64,000 nt of DNA from Diplonema papillatum (GCA_030068145.1 JAPJBO010001004.1:1-64000); one strand, 5' to 3'. Counted from the stretch's first letter, positions 21,231-31,719 are shown. Numbers and translations: made by a program. Notes: generated by a model from the sequence alone, not told the origin.

Positions 21231-21815
21231 ATGGCAAACTCGTGGTACCGAAGGTTGCAACCGCAAACAGAAGAGTCAGATGATGGTTGAACTTGCGCAC
21301 ATGCACGACGCGTCCTGTTCAGACGCCTCCCTGTGTCCAAAGACTCAAAGGCAGGTTGCAGGTTTTCCAACACGCCTTGAGGCCCTCCGAATCCGCAGGC
21401 TGAAGGGTGTGCCTCAACAACTGCCCAGGAGTCCAAGCTACAGTTGGTAGAGTTAGTAGAGGAAGAGGATCGGAGGAGGAGGAACACGGACGGCTCAAGA
21501 GAGCCGCGTCCGAAGCACACTAGCACACCAACCTGCACCTCACCCACTTGCCCGCACCCGTCTACCCAACTACCCACCTGTTCACCCATCCACCGACCTG
21601 CCCACCACCATCCACCCATCTGTCCACTCAACTACCAACCGGTACACCTGCCCACCCACCGGCAGCCCCACTTTTTCCCACAAAAATCGGGCTGAGTATC
21701 GGGGAGTTTCGGGGAGTTGCGGGGAGTTTCGGGGAGTTTCGGGGAGTTTCGGGGAAGTGTCGGGGAGTTTCGGGGAACTTACCAGGAGCCCGGACCAGGT
21801 GGTGTTAAGGAAAAG
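21231..21815. repeat. CCACC-rich low complexity and TTTCGGGGAG minisatellite
   Basis: 21540-21665 is a C/A-rich imperfect array (CCACC and CCATCC). 21695-21780 is the same 10-bp TTTCGGGGAG array as at 17.1 kb, with two variant units. It ends in AGGAGCCCGGACCAGGTGG, similar to the ACCTGGTCC start at 17106 in reverse. Confidence 0.65.
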
Positions 21816-22003
21816 GTGTAATTCCCTTATATCCCAACACTTGAAATTTTGTTCCCTTATATCCCAATTGCCTTGGGCAAGGCAATCCCATTGGGATATA
21901 AGGGAACAAAATTTGTTGGTTTGGATATAAGGGAACAAAATTTGTTGTCCCATTGGGATATAAGGGAACAAAATTTGAAGTGGTGGGATATAAGGGAAAT
22001 TCA
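21816..22003. mobile_element. ATATAAGGG foldback element 1
   Basis: Left end TGTAATTCCCTTATATCCCA, right end the inverse (TGGGATATAAGGGAAATTCA). Inside, the left side has two and the right side four copies of a short GGGATATAAGGGAACAAAAT unit in opposite orientation, and the centre TTGCCTTGGGCAAGGCAA is a hairpin. Similar elements are at 26268, 27545 and (partial) 49290. Confidence 0.75.
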
Positions 22004-22085
22004 CCTAAGGAAAAACATCAAACCCAAACCGCAGCCACAAAAAAACAGCCCGACCTGGACACAACCACACAGGGAACCCATATTA
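22004..22085 (+). repeat. CCGCAGCCACA family, + copy (short)
   Basis: GGAAAAACATCAAACCCAAA then CCGCAGCCACAAAAAAAC and CACAACCACACAGGGAACCC, abutting the foldback element. A longer copy starts at 22683. Confidence 0.7.
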
Positions 22086-22379
22086 TTTCCCATACCTTTG
22101 GTTTTTGCGCCGGCCTAGTACAATGAGACGTTGGAGGAAGACGTTCGAGAGGAGGAAGAAGAGACTATTCTTCGTTTGGGTTTTTACTACGACGTAGCGA
22201 GCGTCGTGGTCCCGTGGAGAAACACAGGACCACCTTGCTCCCGTCCTTGCGAGGTTGCGAGGGGGGCCGGTCAATTGAATTCTTCCCGCTACGGAAAAAG
22301 AGGGCTCGTTGACTCGCAGGAGGAAACACTTCTGCGGGGTACCCTCTTCCGTGTGCCAATCACGCGGAAGGAAATCCAA

Positions 22380-22685
22380 CCCTTAAGAAGAAGAAGAAGA
22401 AGAAGAAGAAGAAAAAGGCCGCTCCTGGTCCAGGAACGTGACGGTCAACCACAGCTTGCAAAGCTTGAGTCGGAGGCAGCACAGTGCCACAACCCCGTCC
22501 GCTCTGCCCTGTGGCTGACGTCTCGACGAGCTTATTTTCAGCGCAAGCGCCAAGCCCCAAGGTGCGCCACGCGTTGATGCTTTAGTTTGGGAAATCGGTA
22601 GCCACTTGACCCGTAGGCCCGTGGCTCTGCAGTACCGCCGAACACGTGAAGCTTGGCTCCCGTGCAGCAGGCTTTCCCTGGTACC
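22380..22685 (-). repeat. Dispersed repeat with (AAG)n edge, minus copy
   Basis: Reverse complement of 43690-43990: CCAGGGAAAGCCTGCT, GCTACCGATTTCCCAAACTA, AAGCATCAACGCGTGG, GTTGACCGTCACGTTCCTGG and a final (CTT)n. A truncated + copy is at 48510-48660. Confidence 0.8.
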
Positions 22686-22800
22686 CCCCAACCGTTAAGG
22701 AAAAACATCAAAACCCAAACCGCAGCCACAAAAAAAACAGCCCGCCCAGGACACAACCACACAGGGAACCCAAAAACATTCGGAAACCACCTAACGCCCA
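22683..22800 (+). repeat. CCGCAGCCACA family, + copy
   Basis: TAAGGAAAAACATCAAAACC, CCGCAGCCACAAAAAAAAC, CACAACCACACAGGGAACCC, AAAAACATTCGGAAACCACC. It is followed 70 bp later by the 11-bp arrays, an association also seen at 6.83-7.07 kb. Confidence 0.75.
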
Positions 22801-22868
22801 ACCAGAATGCACCGCAAAGGGTTCAAAAGTGAATGTCTACCGTGCGTTCTTGTGTGGCCACGCCGTCC

Positions 22869-23090
22869 TATCGTCAGACCATCGTCAGACTATCGTCAGA
22901 CTATCGTCAGACTATCGTCAGACTATCGTCAGACTATCGTCAGACTATCGTCAGACTATCGTCAGACTATCGTCAGACTATCGTCAGACTATCGTCAGAC
23001 TATCGTCAGACTATCGTCAGACTATCGTCAGACTATCGTCAGACTATCGTCAGACTATCGTCAGACTATCGTCAGACTATCGTCAGACTA
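22869..23090. repeat. 11-bp minisatellite, unit TATCGTCAGAC
   Basis: About 20 units, almost perfectly uniform; the only variant I see is CATCGTCAGAC in the second unit. All three frames are open because 11 bp shifts frame each unit, giving a repeating 11-residue peptide on the + strand. It is not a CRISPR array because there are no unique spacers. Confidence 0.95.
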
Positions 23091-23318
23091 TCTGAAAGGA
23101 CCCTGAAAGGACCCTGAAAGGACCCTGAAAGGACCCTGAAAGGACCCTGAAAGGACCCTGAAAGGACCCTGAAAGGACCCTGAAAGGACCCTGAAAGGAC
23201 CCTGAAAGGACCCTGAAAGGACCCTGAAAGGACCCTGAAAGGACCCTGAAAGGACCCTGAAAGGACCCTGAAAGGACCCTGAAAGGACCCTGAAAGGACC
23301 CTGAAAGGACCCTGAAAG
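23091..23318. repeat. 11-bp minisatellite, unit CTGAAAGGACC
   Basis: About 20 units, directly abutting the TATCGTCAGAC array at GACTATCTGAAAGG. The last unit is shortened (CTGAAAGACCCCTG). The unit in reverse (GGTCCTTTCAG) occurs two or three times at 6830-6905. Confidence 0.95.
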
Positions 23319-23800
23319 ACCCCTGTTTTTCCGAAAAAAGGGGGGCTAGCTATGCCCGAGCAAGTTATAAATTTCACTAGTCATTGAGCTAGTTAACAAC
23401 TGGTGAACCCCCATAACTAGTGCGTCGTGCACCCATCTTTTTTAACCCCCCCCTTTCTTTCCTATGTATCCCGCCCAATTCTCCTTCTCCTTCTCCTTCT
23501 CCTTCTCCAATGAAAGCGAGAACTTGGGGTAAGCCCTGATTATTAGATTCACGGTTAAACGAAGCTAGCGTAAAAGGTTTGCCTGATCTCGCACCCACTT
23601 TCCGATACGTGAGCCGGTTCGTCCCGAAACTGCATCGAAGTGCCTGCCGCTGTTTATCACAGTGAATCACGGTCCACCACGGTCTATCAGGTCCATCCCT
23701 AGTCCCTAGAGCTGCATCGAATTGCCCGGTGCTGTATTCTTCGGTCTATCACGGTCTATCAAGAGGGGATGGACCGGCTCAGATACCAAATAGATGCTCA
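23319..23800 (+). repeat. CTAG-rich block, CTTCTC repeat, and a split copy of the 44.56-kb repeat
   Basis: 23344-23425 has CTAGCTAT and ACTAGT motifs related in reverse to 49530-49590. 23478-23508 is (CTTCTC)n. 23510-23610 matches 44556-44655 (GAAAGCGAGAA ... TTGCCTGATCTCGCACC); the match resumes at 23776 (ATACCAAATAGATGC) after about 165 bp of inserted TCACGGTCTATCA-rich sequence. Confidence 0.65.
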
Positions 23801-24042
23801 ACTCCAACTCCCCTTCCCCCGCCATTCTTCGACCAATCCAGAGCTACTATCACACTCTACCCAATCCCAAACACCCCCAAAACGCGCGAGGGGACCTCGC
23901 AAGGTCTCACAACGGAGTGACACATCACCCGAAACGAGCTGCGCATTCCCACTGTTTTCAACTCCCCGATTTTATGAGAACCCCTGGCCCCCGGTGTTGA
24001 AGTACACCGTGTAAACTGTGGCGCAACGCGTTTGCCGTAAAA

Positions 24043-24311
24043 AAATACTCGACGTAGCTGCTTCGACCGAATGGAAGGGAGGAACTGTAGAGGTAATGGG
24101 CAAATGCAATACAGACACAATCTGATGGTTCTTCGCTTACACCACCGTGTGTTGTTTTCTCACTCAGAACTTCGACCCTGTTGTGTTCGTGTGTCTTGTC
24201 GCGTAGGGGTTGACCCGCATGACCTCACGTCCGTTCAACGCGTGGTTCGGTAGTTACAGCACTTGGGATCCCTTCTGTTGGTCTTTGTCGGGCAGCATCG
24301 TCGAGCATTTC
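24043..24311 (+). repeat. SINE-like family 1, copy 3
   Basis: AAATACTCGACGTAGCTGC to GTCGAGCATTTCT; the terminal GGCGCTTATGTAAA is missing and the sequence passes straight into another repeat. The internal parts are near consensus. Confidence 0.8.
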
Positions 24312-24520
24312 TAGCGTTTATTGTGGTTTAGAGTTTCGGTGTTTTAGGGTCTCCGGTTGACTATTGAGGCTGTGAGGCGGGTGGTATGAGGGTAGTAGGT
24401 ATTCTTATACACTTTAACTACGGCTAGCCATGTTTGTACGTGTTGCGACCGACACCAAGAAGAAATTCGCTTTTTTGAATTTAGCCTTGGGCCCCCCACG
24501 CGCGTGCATGTAGAGCATTG
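24312..24520 (+). repeat. AGCGTTTATTGTGG / GACCGACACC composite repeat
   Basis: TAGCGTTTATTGTGGTTTAG and TTTTAGGGTCTCCGGTTGAC (also at 41125-41200 and 50827-50900), then GCGACCGACACCAAGA and TTGGGCCCCCCACGCG (also at 35.5 and 36.0 kb). Confidence 0.65.
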
Positions 24521-25784
24521 AGTTCTTTAAGGTGCAAGTGCCATCAAGGCAGGCGAGCACTGTTCACGGGCTAGTGTTACTTTATGACGTCGTCCGTCGG
24601 GAGTCAACGATGATGAGGATGTGGTCAAACTAGTCATTTCCAAGTCAAGTTCAATTCCGCTCGTGCGGACTTTCCGGGCCGGTTTGGCTGTTTCCGGGTC
24701 GACGATGGGGAAGAAGTCAGGCATTCCATTTCGTGATCGAGCGTAGAGTTGTTCACGGCCTGCCGCGATCGCTTCAATCTTCGTGGCTTCCCTGTCGGGG
24801 ATGCGTGTAGAGCAGGGGTTGCCATGCAGCTCGTATCCGTCTGTAATATGTCCATTTCCTTTCAAGCTGGCGATTATGTAAATCAAAAGTAACGGATGCT
24901 GGAAACAAAGCCACAGGCCTGCCAGTCGAGCGCACGCAAACCGAAGCTATCAGAAAAATGAAAAAAAAGGGCAGAAAACAAGGAAGCAGGGGAGAGAAGG
25001 AAAAAGAAGGACAAAATAAACAAATAAAAAAAGGCAGATAACAGAGGGCCAAGAAAAGACAGTAGAAAAAAAAAAGGGGGGGGGAAAGGGAAAACAAAAA
25101 CAAAAGGGGGGGGTATGCAAGAACCTGGTCCCTCCACGCGGCCGAACTCCAAAGCTGGAGTTTAGTTTTCAGTCCATTTCATTTTTTTTTAATGTTTCTA
25201 GAGGAAACCTTTAAGGGTTCGGTTGAGACTCCGCTTGTCATACGATTGAGTACTTTGCTTGACGATGGGCTGGAAGCTCTGTCGGCAAGAATGCCTGTGA
25301 GAAGTACTGTTTTAGATTTTCTTTCTTAAGCTCTCCTTCAAGAGTGAAAGGTCGCTTGAAACGCCGGGGTTTTAAAGTCTCTCCGGGTCACCTTCGTTTT
25401 GTTTGTGCGTGCCGGGTAATCGTTTTCCCACTTCAACCACCCAAACACGCTGCCTACGCTTTTTTAGCCTGCACAATACATTGAAGGGCAACCCCCAAGA
25501 TTGTTAGTACTTAAGCCGCCACCGGCATCCGAACAAGTATTTTGGCGGTCGTATGACAAAGCTTTATTTTTCTCTTTCTTCTTTGTTGACCTTCCCCCGG
25601 CGGGGTAAACGCTTCAGCTTTCCGGCGGCGCTGAGTTTGCGTAGCGCGTTCCAGTGTGCATTTCTGCAACACATGGCAACCAGCTGCGCGCAGAGCGGTG
25701 TTTTCCTGCACCGCCGGCGCGGCCCCCTTTGGAGCCAGAGTGGTCACCTATGCTGCGAGGCTACACTCCGTCGCTGCACTGAAG
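24521..25784. other. Unassigned, with purine-rich low complexity
   Basis: 24950-25115 is an A/G-rich stretch with runs of A and G; 25185-25195 is a T run. 25345-25395 holds a GTGAAAGGTCGCTTGAAACG / GTCTCTCCGGGTCACC short-repeat copy. A + frame at 25553-26092 crosses repeats and is not supported as a gene. Confidence 0.45.
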
Positions 25785-25945
25785 TCCAGCCTCAGAAGCT
25801 GGAGTTAAAGCTGGAGTTGAAAAACCGGGAGTCACACCCGGTTTTCGGGCGTGGATTTACACGCGTTTTGGTTGTAGCACACCCGCTGTTCGGGTGTGAC
25901 TCGGGCGCACCCTCTTCAACTCCAGCTTCTGAGGTTGGACCTCAC
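25785..25945. repeat. Nested palindrome with CACACCCG arms
   Basis: The outer arms CCTCAGAAGCTGGAGTT / AACTCCAGCTTCTGAGG are perfect; the inner pair is AGTCACACCCG / CGGGTGTGACT. Related (C)ACACCCGC / GCGGGTGTG palindromes are at 45.98-46.26, 46.57-47.05, 49.22 and 52.35-52.46 kb. Confidence 0.75.
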
Positions 25946-26019
25946 CGTGTAGAGCGTGTCTTCACCAGTCATTCCCTCACTTCTGCACTGGTACGAAGGC
26001 CCAGTGGGGGTGGGTTTGC

Positions 26020-26267
26020 AAAAGAACGTGCTTGGAATGGGTATGTGCTCAACACCGCACTGGTCCCGTCTGCGCCGTGTTTCGGTCCTTGAAGCCGTAG
26101 AGACGGTCAGCCGCAGGACTGGAGCAGCCTTTTTCTTCTTCTTTTTCTTTTTCTTCTTCTTCTTCTTCTTCTTCTTCTTAACAATGTTTCGCGGTTTTCT
26201 TCTTTTTCTTTTCTGGTGGAGGGTAGTGGAGGGACAAAGGTTTCATAAGAGCCAAGTCAAAAAAGAA
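26020..26267 (+). repeat. Partial 317-bp repeat and (TTC)n
   Basis: 26030-26090 matches the start of the repeats at 52671 and 53171 (GAACGTGCTTGGAATGGGTA ... CGCCGTGTTTCGGTCC). 26130-26180 is a (TTC)n microsatellite. Confidence 0.7.
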
Positions 26268-26395
26268 GGTGTAATGCCCTTATATCCCACTCAAAACAAA
26301 TTTGTGCCCTTATATCCCACTTCAAACAAATTTTGTGCCCTTATATCCCAAACTGGGATATAAGGGCACAAATTTGTTTTGACAAATTTGAATCG
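26268..26395. mobile_element. ATATAAGGG foldback element 2
   Basis: GTGTAATGCCCTTATATCCC at the left, three units in one orientation, then a hairpin turn at CCCAAACTGGG and one unit in the other. The right terminus is missing. Confidence 0.7.
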
Positions 26396-27029
26396 AGGAA
26401 AATGCTGGAAAACTTGCCGAGGAGGGGCTTGAACCCCCGACCACTCACCTTGAAACCCAAGGGTGGTTGCCTGTGTTCTGGTCCCCGAATCTGGAGGTGA
26501 ATCCTGCAGACGTGCGGTGGGTGTGCAGTTTACGGCTGCCGCGACACTGTCCGGTCACTCAGTGACTGACACTGTGACAGTCACAGTGTGACACAGCCTC
26601 AACAAGGACAGTGGAGAATGACCGTGGTCACTGGTATGTCAGGCCAAGAAACGGATCATGAGTCTGATGAGATCAGTTGTCTCGCCTGACTCTCAGCTGT
26701 AGCATCTGGCCAGCTACTACAGTTCTGTCACCGCGAATAGCCCCGAACGTCAGCGTGGCACGCCGTGACACGCCGCACGGTCAGACGGTGCAGCCAGGCA
26801 CCTGGCTCTGATGCGGTTCTCTTGAGTACTTGCTTGAGCCTCCCAAGTTGAGGCACCCGATCGGGGATCGAGTGTGGCCGCGGTGGCCAGCTTGAAGTTG
26901 TGAAACGGTGCAACCAGTCGCTCTGAGGCACCCAGAACGTCTTGAGACGTCTCGGGTGGGGCACTGAAGCCAGCTTTATGCCTACGGACAAGGAAACACC
27001 AAAAACGAATGGAACGGGCTGGACTGGGT
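26396..27029. other. Unassigned spacer with a tRNA-like T-arm
   Basis: On the minus strand 26414-26442 reads GGTCGGGGGTTCAAGCCCCT followed by CCTCGGCA, a good T-arm and acceptor 3' strand. The matching 5' acceptor and D-arm are absent. 26560-26610 is rich in GTGACTGACACTGTGACA. Otherwise nothing recognised. Confidence 0.4.
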
Positions 27030-27430
27030 CAAAAATTTTGGTCAAATTTTAGGGGTCCAAATTTTTGGGGTCGAAAATTTTGGTCCAAATCTTTGGTCGA
27101 AATTCTTGGGGTCCAATTTTTGGGGTCGAAATTTTGGGTCCAAAAATTTTGGTCGAAATTTTTGGTCGAAATTTTGGGTCCAAATTTTTGGTCAAAATTT
27201 TTGGGGTCCAATTTTTGGGGTCGAAATTTTGGGTCCAAAATTTTTGGTCGAATTTTTGGGTCCAAAATTTTTGGTCGAAATTTTGGGTCCAAATTTTTGG
27301 TCGAAATTTTTGGGGTCCAAATTTTTGGTCCAATTTTTTGGCATCGAAATTTTTGGTCGAGATTTTTGGTCGAATTTTTTGGGTCCAGATTTTTGGTCAA
27401 AATCTAGTTGGGCAAAATGTTGGGGCAAAA
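27030..27430. repeat. AAATTTTTGG / GGTCGAAATTTT minisatellite
   Basis: About 400 bp of irregular 13-16-bp units alternating GGTCGAAATTTT and GGTCCAAATTTTTGG. Many frames stay open on both strands for this reason; none is coding. Confidence 0.85.
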
Positions 27431-27461
27431 TTTGGTCGAAAATTTTGCCCTCGAATTTTTG

Positions 27462-27536
27462 GACGTTGTGGCCGAGTCAAAGCACGCACGCCACCGGCAC
27501 CACAGGTGTCCGGTTCGGTTCCCTCAAAAGACTTTT
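27462..27536 (+). other. tRNA-Ser-like sequence (pseudogene or SINE head)
   Basis: GACGTTGTGGCCGAGTC resembles the start and A box of eukaryotic serine tRNAs, and GGTTCGGTTCC at 27512 resembles a B box about 40 bases later, followed by TTTTT. The acceptor ends do not pair and the anticodon arm is not clear, so it is not a functional tRNA. It may be a decayed tRNA or the promoter part of a tRNA-derived SINE. Confidence 0.35.
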
Positions 27537-27544
27537 TACACGAC

Positions 27545-27720
27545 CAAACAAATTTTGTGCCCTTATATCCCACTTCAAACAAATTTTGTGCCCTTATATC
27601 CCAGATTGGGATATAAGGGCACAAAATTTGTTTGAAGTGGGATATAAGGGCACAAAATTTGTTTGAAGTGGGATATAAGGGCACAAATTTGTTTGGGGTG
27701 GGATATAAGGGAAATTTACC
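27545..27720. mobile_element. ATATAAGGG foldback element 3
   Basis: Two CCCTTATATCCCACTTC units on the left, a turn at CCCAGATTGGG, and four inverted units on the right, ending GGATATAAGGGAAATTTACC. The left terminus (GTGTAAT) is not present, unlike element 1. Confidence 0.75.
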
Positions 27721-27956
27721 CAAAAAAGAAATAAGTCGTGAAGTAGGGAGGGCAGAGAAGGAGAAGAAATCCAGATCAGCTGCGAGACAGCAAATAATAA
27801 ACTGAAGGGCGGCGGCGACAGCAGGAAATTGCCACCCACGCACGTTTTTCTGTGTAGGTCATAGATGGCCGGTTGATAACGTTATATAACGTTATATACC
27901 GTTATATAACGGTCGAAAACGCAAAATAACGGAAAAAATAACGCAAATAACGGTTT

Positions 27957-28205
27957 TTGGGAATTTTCAGATTTTGGCCATTTTTTGCCGATTTTTCCAG
28001 ATTTCGGCCATTTTTACCGTTATTCCAGATTTTTAGTCATATTTGGCGGTTTTTGGTCAAGCTTGGCCATTTTTGCCGATTTTCTCAGATTTTGGCCATT
28101 TTTTGCCGATTTTTCCAGATTTCGGCCATTTTTACCCTTGTGTCCAGATTTCTGGCCGGTTTTTGGTCAAGCTTGGCCGATTTTCTCAGATTTTGGCCTA
28201 TTTTG
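27957..28205. repeat. CAGATTTTGGCCATTTTT tandem repeat
   Basis: Irregular units with TTGGCCATTTTT, GCCGATTTTTCCAGATTT and TTTTTGGTCAAGCTTGGCC, two of them in a longer 110-bp duplication. It lies inside the composite element. Not coding. Confidence 0.7.
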
Positions 28206-28500
28206 GTAGTACCTTCGACCTCCGTTTTTTAGCAAACGGTGCTTGACTGGAGCGTTCACGGGAGGGGTTTTCTTCACGGATCTTTGAGCACTGAGGGCCA
28301 AACACTACCGGATTTGGCTCAGAACGAGCTGAAAACGCGCGATTTCACTCACCACAGGCAGAAAAAAAAATTTTGCGAGGGGTGTCCCCTACAGATTTCT
28401 CCCTACAACGGTATCATGCGACGAAAATAACGTTATAATAACGTTATATAACGTTATATAACGTTATATAACGTTATATAACGTTATATAAAATAAAAAA

Positions 28501-28535
<35 letters not shown>

Positions 28536-28536
<1 letters not shown>

Positions 28537-29744
28537 AGGGGGGGTCAAAAGGTCTTTTTTTGCGTCAAAATGGTGACATTTTCAGCCTGTAGACTTAACG
28601 GCAGTTCAAGGCTAAAAAAACATGCAACCCGCCTCAGAAATGCCCGGAAACGTGTTTTTGGGGGAAGTTTCATGGAAAATGGCCCAGGGGGGGGTGTATT
28701 AGTTGATGGTTTTAGGGTGGACACCGTTTGGTACCGGCTAGCAGCCTGTGGGTGTGCTTCACTGTTCATACCATGCAAAGATGAGACTACAATCACGTAC
28801 AGGCAGCCACAAATGGAAGCAACAAAAGGGCGAACGACACCCAGGAGGAAGGCAGCTATGAACGTTGCTCGTCTGGATGGTTAACAACGTCCCAAAAGGT
28901 TCTCTGGGTCTTGCGCAAGCTGAGGTGTTGTTGACACCGCAGGCAGCAGCTCTTCCCCGAACTTCTGCTAGAGCGATATTCACAAAGTTCGATGTCTTTC
29001 CGAGAAAAACAATGAGATGCTCTCATCCGTAGTGGGATTTTCCAGATCCCAACGTTTTTGTTGAAGGGATGCACGCGACAGTGTCTTTTATTCAAGCTCC
29101 TTTCGTACACCACCCCGAAAGGGTCGCATTGCACACGCACGGAAGACAATACTGGTCACGGGGTGTATCTCTGGTCCTAGCCCCAACGCACGTTGAGCTT
29201 GAACAAAAATAGAAAACTGGACTTGAACGAAAAGGTTCGGCGGTGGATTTATAGGACTGCCACGACATAGCAGCTCAGGGCAGGGTATCTGCAGCTTGCG
29301 GTAGCACGCTACACGACACAGGCCACTACGAAAGCTGGCGCTGACGTCAAGGACTCGAGGGGGCGGCACGTTACGAAGCCGTACCTCATTGAGTCGCTTG
29401 TCGATGCCTCCTACGAAGCCCCACCATCCCCAACTCTCAGGAAAGTCTTTTGAGTAAAAATACATAGGTTTGGGCAGTGTTGTTTTCCTTCTTCGGTTCA
29501 TGCTGTCACTATTTTTGGGGTTGTCACCTAAAAAGAAGAACACCGGTACCAAACGGTGTCCACCCTGAGTCCAAAAATTGGGCACTCGTAAAAAGGCCTT
29601 TTCGGGGCACTTCAGCAGCCAAAAAGCATGTTTTAGGCATTTCTATACGGTTCTGGGGCGGTTTACCAAATTGTATTGCCTTTTAGGAGCCCCTATGTGG
29701 TTCCCAAAAAAATGACCTATTTTGACAGCTTTTGACCCCCCCTA
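28536..29744. mobile_element. Inner inverted-repeat element X
   Basis: Both ends read TAGGGGGGGTCAAAAG inward. About 180 bp inside each end the motif GGGTGGACACCGTTTGGTAC recurs in inverted orientation (28715-28734 and 29545-29564), better conserved than the sequence between it and the tip. The central 800 bp have no convincing gene. Confidence 0.7.
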
Positions 29745-31047
29745 GGGCTATGTAGGATGGAAACGTTGGAAACGTTTCCGTTTCCGTTTCCGTTTCCGTT
29801 TCCTTCTTTTTGGCGGTGGATGGAAACGCCGTTTCTTTTCAAAAGAAACGGCTGGTATGCCACTAGTATACTGGCTGAAGGTCCGACCGGAAATGTGTTC
29901 CGAACGGCGGACCCCGCAATCCAGTGGGAAACCATGGACAAGGAGGCTCCGAAAAAGAGGGAGGAAAGAAGCATAAGAGTTGCGACCGCGCAACCACACG
30001 CATCCGGTTGTGATGACTTTGAGGTCTGCAGCTCTTTATACCAATGGCTGTTGTGGCGACGATGCTCTGTTGATGCGAGGCCGTTGGCCAACGCGCTGAA
30101 GACGATCGGGAAAGCACATCCGCTTCCAATAATAGGCTATACAGATACGATCGTTCAGGACAGCGGGAGCTCCGCCGCACCACAGGCTACAAGACCGGGG
30201 TTTTCAGCGGTGTAAGACAAAGAGGGAGTGCAAGCAGCATCAAGAGGTGAGAAGGGCACACGTATGCCGGGGCAATGTTGAACCCGCCAGAAAAGCGATG
30301 GCCACGCAGTAACGTGTGTGTTAAACATCGATTGCCACAGTGCACCTTGCATACGACGACGGGTGGCAACCGTCACCGGAAGGGGCACCATCGGGCGGTG
30401 TTGTCGGAGCATAGACAGCGACGGCAGGAAGAACCACCGACAATGCAGAAGAGGACTGCAGATTCAAAAAGCCCCACTCGGCACGGCCGCCGATACAAGT
30501 AAACATGAGAACGTGGGTTGGAAGCAGCAGAGGACGAAGTGGTAGGCACAGAAGAGTGGAATCTGGTGTCAGAAAACCTCAGCATCCGCATGTAACGACA
30601 TTCTGCATCATTAGCTTGTGGTTTCCTATTTGCTCGTTTCAGATCGCCGACGAAAGAAAGCGGTGAGCATCAGCGACTGCTCTGCACAAACGAGACCGCG
30701 ACGACACACAAGAAGGGGCCGAGCCAAGTCGAAGAACAGCCCAGGAAGGGCCCTGAAGAGTCAGAGAGCCCGCCAGAAGACGGAGGAAGAGAAGTGCCCG
30801 CTGGTAGATCAAAAGAAGAAGGTGATCCCGCCCTCTGAAAGGAAAGCCAAAATTTGGCTGGAAACGGACACCCGACGGACACACAGAAGGACCCGCGAAG
30901 TGGTATCCTATAGGACCCCTCAGCACGAGGAGCCTTCTGGCGTTTCTTTTAAAAGAAACGGAAACGTTTCCGTTTCCGTTTCCGTTTCCGTTTCCATATT
31001 TCGAAAAAACTAAAAGAAAAACGGCGTTTCCATCCAACTTAGCCCTA
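29743..31047. mobile_element. Inner inverted-repeat element Y with TTTCCG repeats
   Basis: The left end TAGGGCTATGTAGGATGGAA faces the inverse of TTCCATCCAACTTAGCCCTA. Both arms contain a (GTTTCC)n run (29765-29803 and 30960-30996) and a CCGTTTCTTTT palindrome. It shares its first bases with the end of element X, so one inserted at the tip of the other. Frames inside (29757-30215, 30618-31013) are not supported as genes. Confidence 0.7.
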
Positions 31048-31079
<32 letters not shown>

Positions 31080-31142
31080 AACAAATAACTCCGGGAATAA
31101 GGTTATATAACGTTATATAACGTTATATAACGGCCATCTATG

Positions 31143-31685
31143 GTAGTGTGTTTTTTTTTTTTTTTTTTTTTTTTTTTCCCGTTGACAACTTGTGTCAGAC
31201 TAGCCCACCCGGGGGTGGTTGATTCCTTCAGGCAGGGTCTCCCCCGTCCAGTGTTTGCTTGGTCCTAGATGATGGGCGCCCTTTCGGCTATTTATTTTCT
31301 TTTTCGCTCTCTCTCTTTTTTTTTTTTTTTTCTTACCACTTGCGGGCGGACGGCGCGACTGCGCCGTTCCACGCAAGGTTGTTCTACTGAGATTCTTTTT
31401 TTCTTTTTTTTTTTAGAGTTAAAGTTTTTGTTTGTGCGCACTAGCGAGCCTCGCCTGCTTTGATGAGGTCCATGTAGTGCGTTGCTGACTGCAACTTGAC
31501 TACTTTTTTTTATAGAGATAATGAATGCTAAAAAAAGCTCCTTAAAAAAAGCCAATTCCCAATCTTGCCGCATATTTGCAAACGTCATTGCTGACGAGTT
31601 TCTGGCGTTCGAGGCGGCAATGAAAAGATATCATGCAGGGTCAAAACCTTGTGTCTTTTTTAAACGCTGCCGCGGGCCGATGGCC

Positions 31686-31719
<34 letters not shown>

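Larger units (their letters stand above)
27860..31142. mobile_element. Composite inverted-repeat element with TTATATAACG ends
   Basis: The left end CATAGATGGCCG followed by AACGTTATATAACG units faces the right end, whose inverse reads CCATAGATGGCCGTTATATA. Internal ACGTTATATA arrays are at 27877-27915 and 28425-28490. Inside lie two further inverted-repeat elements (28536-29744 and 29743-31047), bordered by poly-G runs of about 35 (28501-28535) and 34 (31046-31078). No transposase is recognised. Confidence 0.7.

Noticed and set aside
22869..23318. CRISPR-like regular array
   Set aside because: The units are contiguous 11-mers with no spacers, so this is a minisatellite.
25553..26092. 179-codon + strand gene
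   Set aside because: It crosses a palindromic repeat and the start of the 317-bp repeat.
26414..26442. tRNA gene on the minus strand
   Set aside because: Only a T-arm and 3' acceptor strand are present; the 5' half does not fit.
27009..27666. Open frames rich in Trp, Phe and Lys on both strands
   Set aside because: They are produced by the AAATTTTTGG minisatellite.
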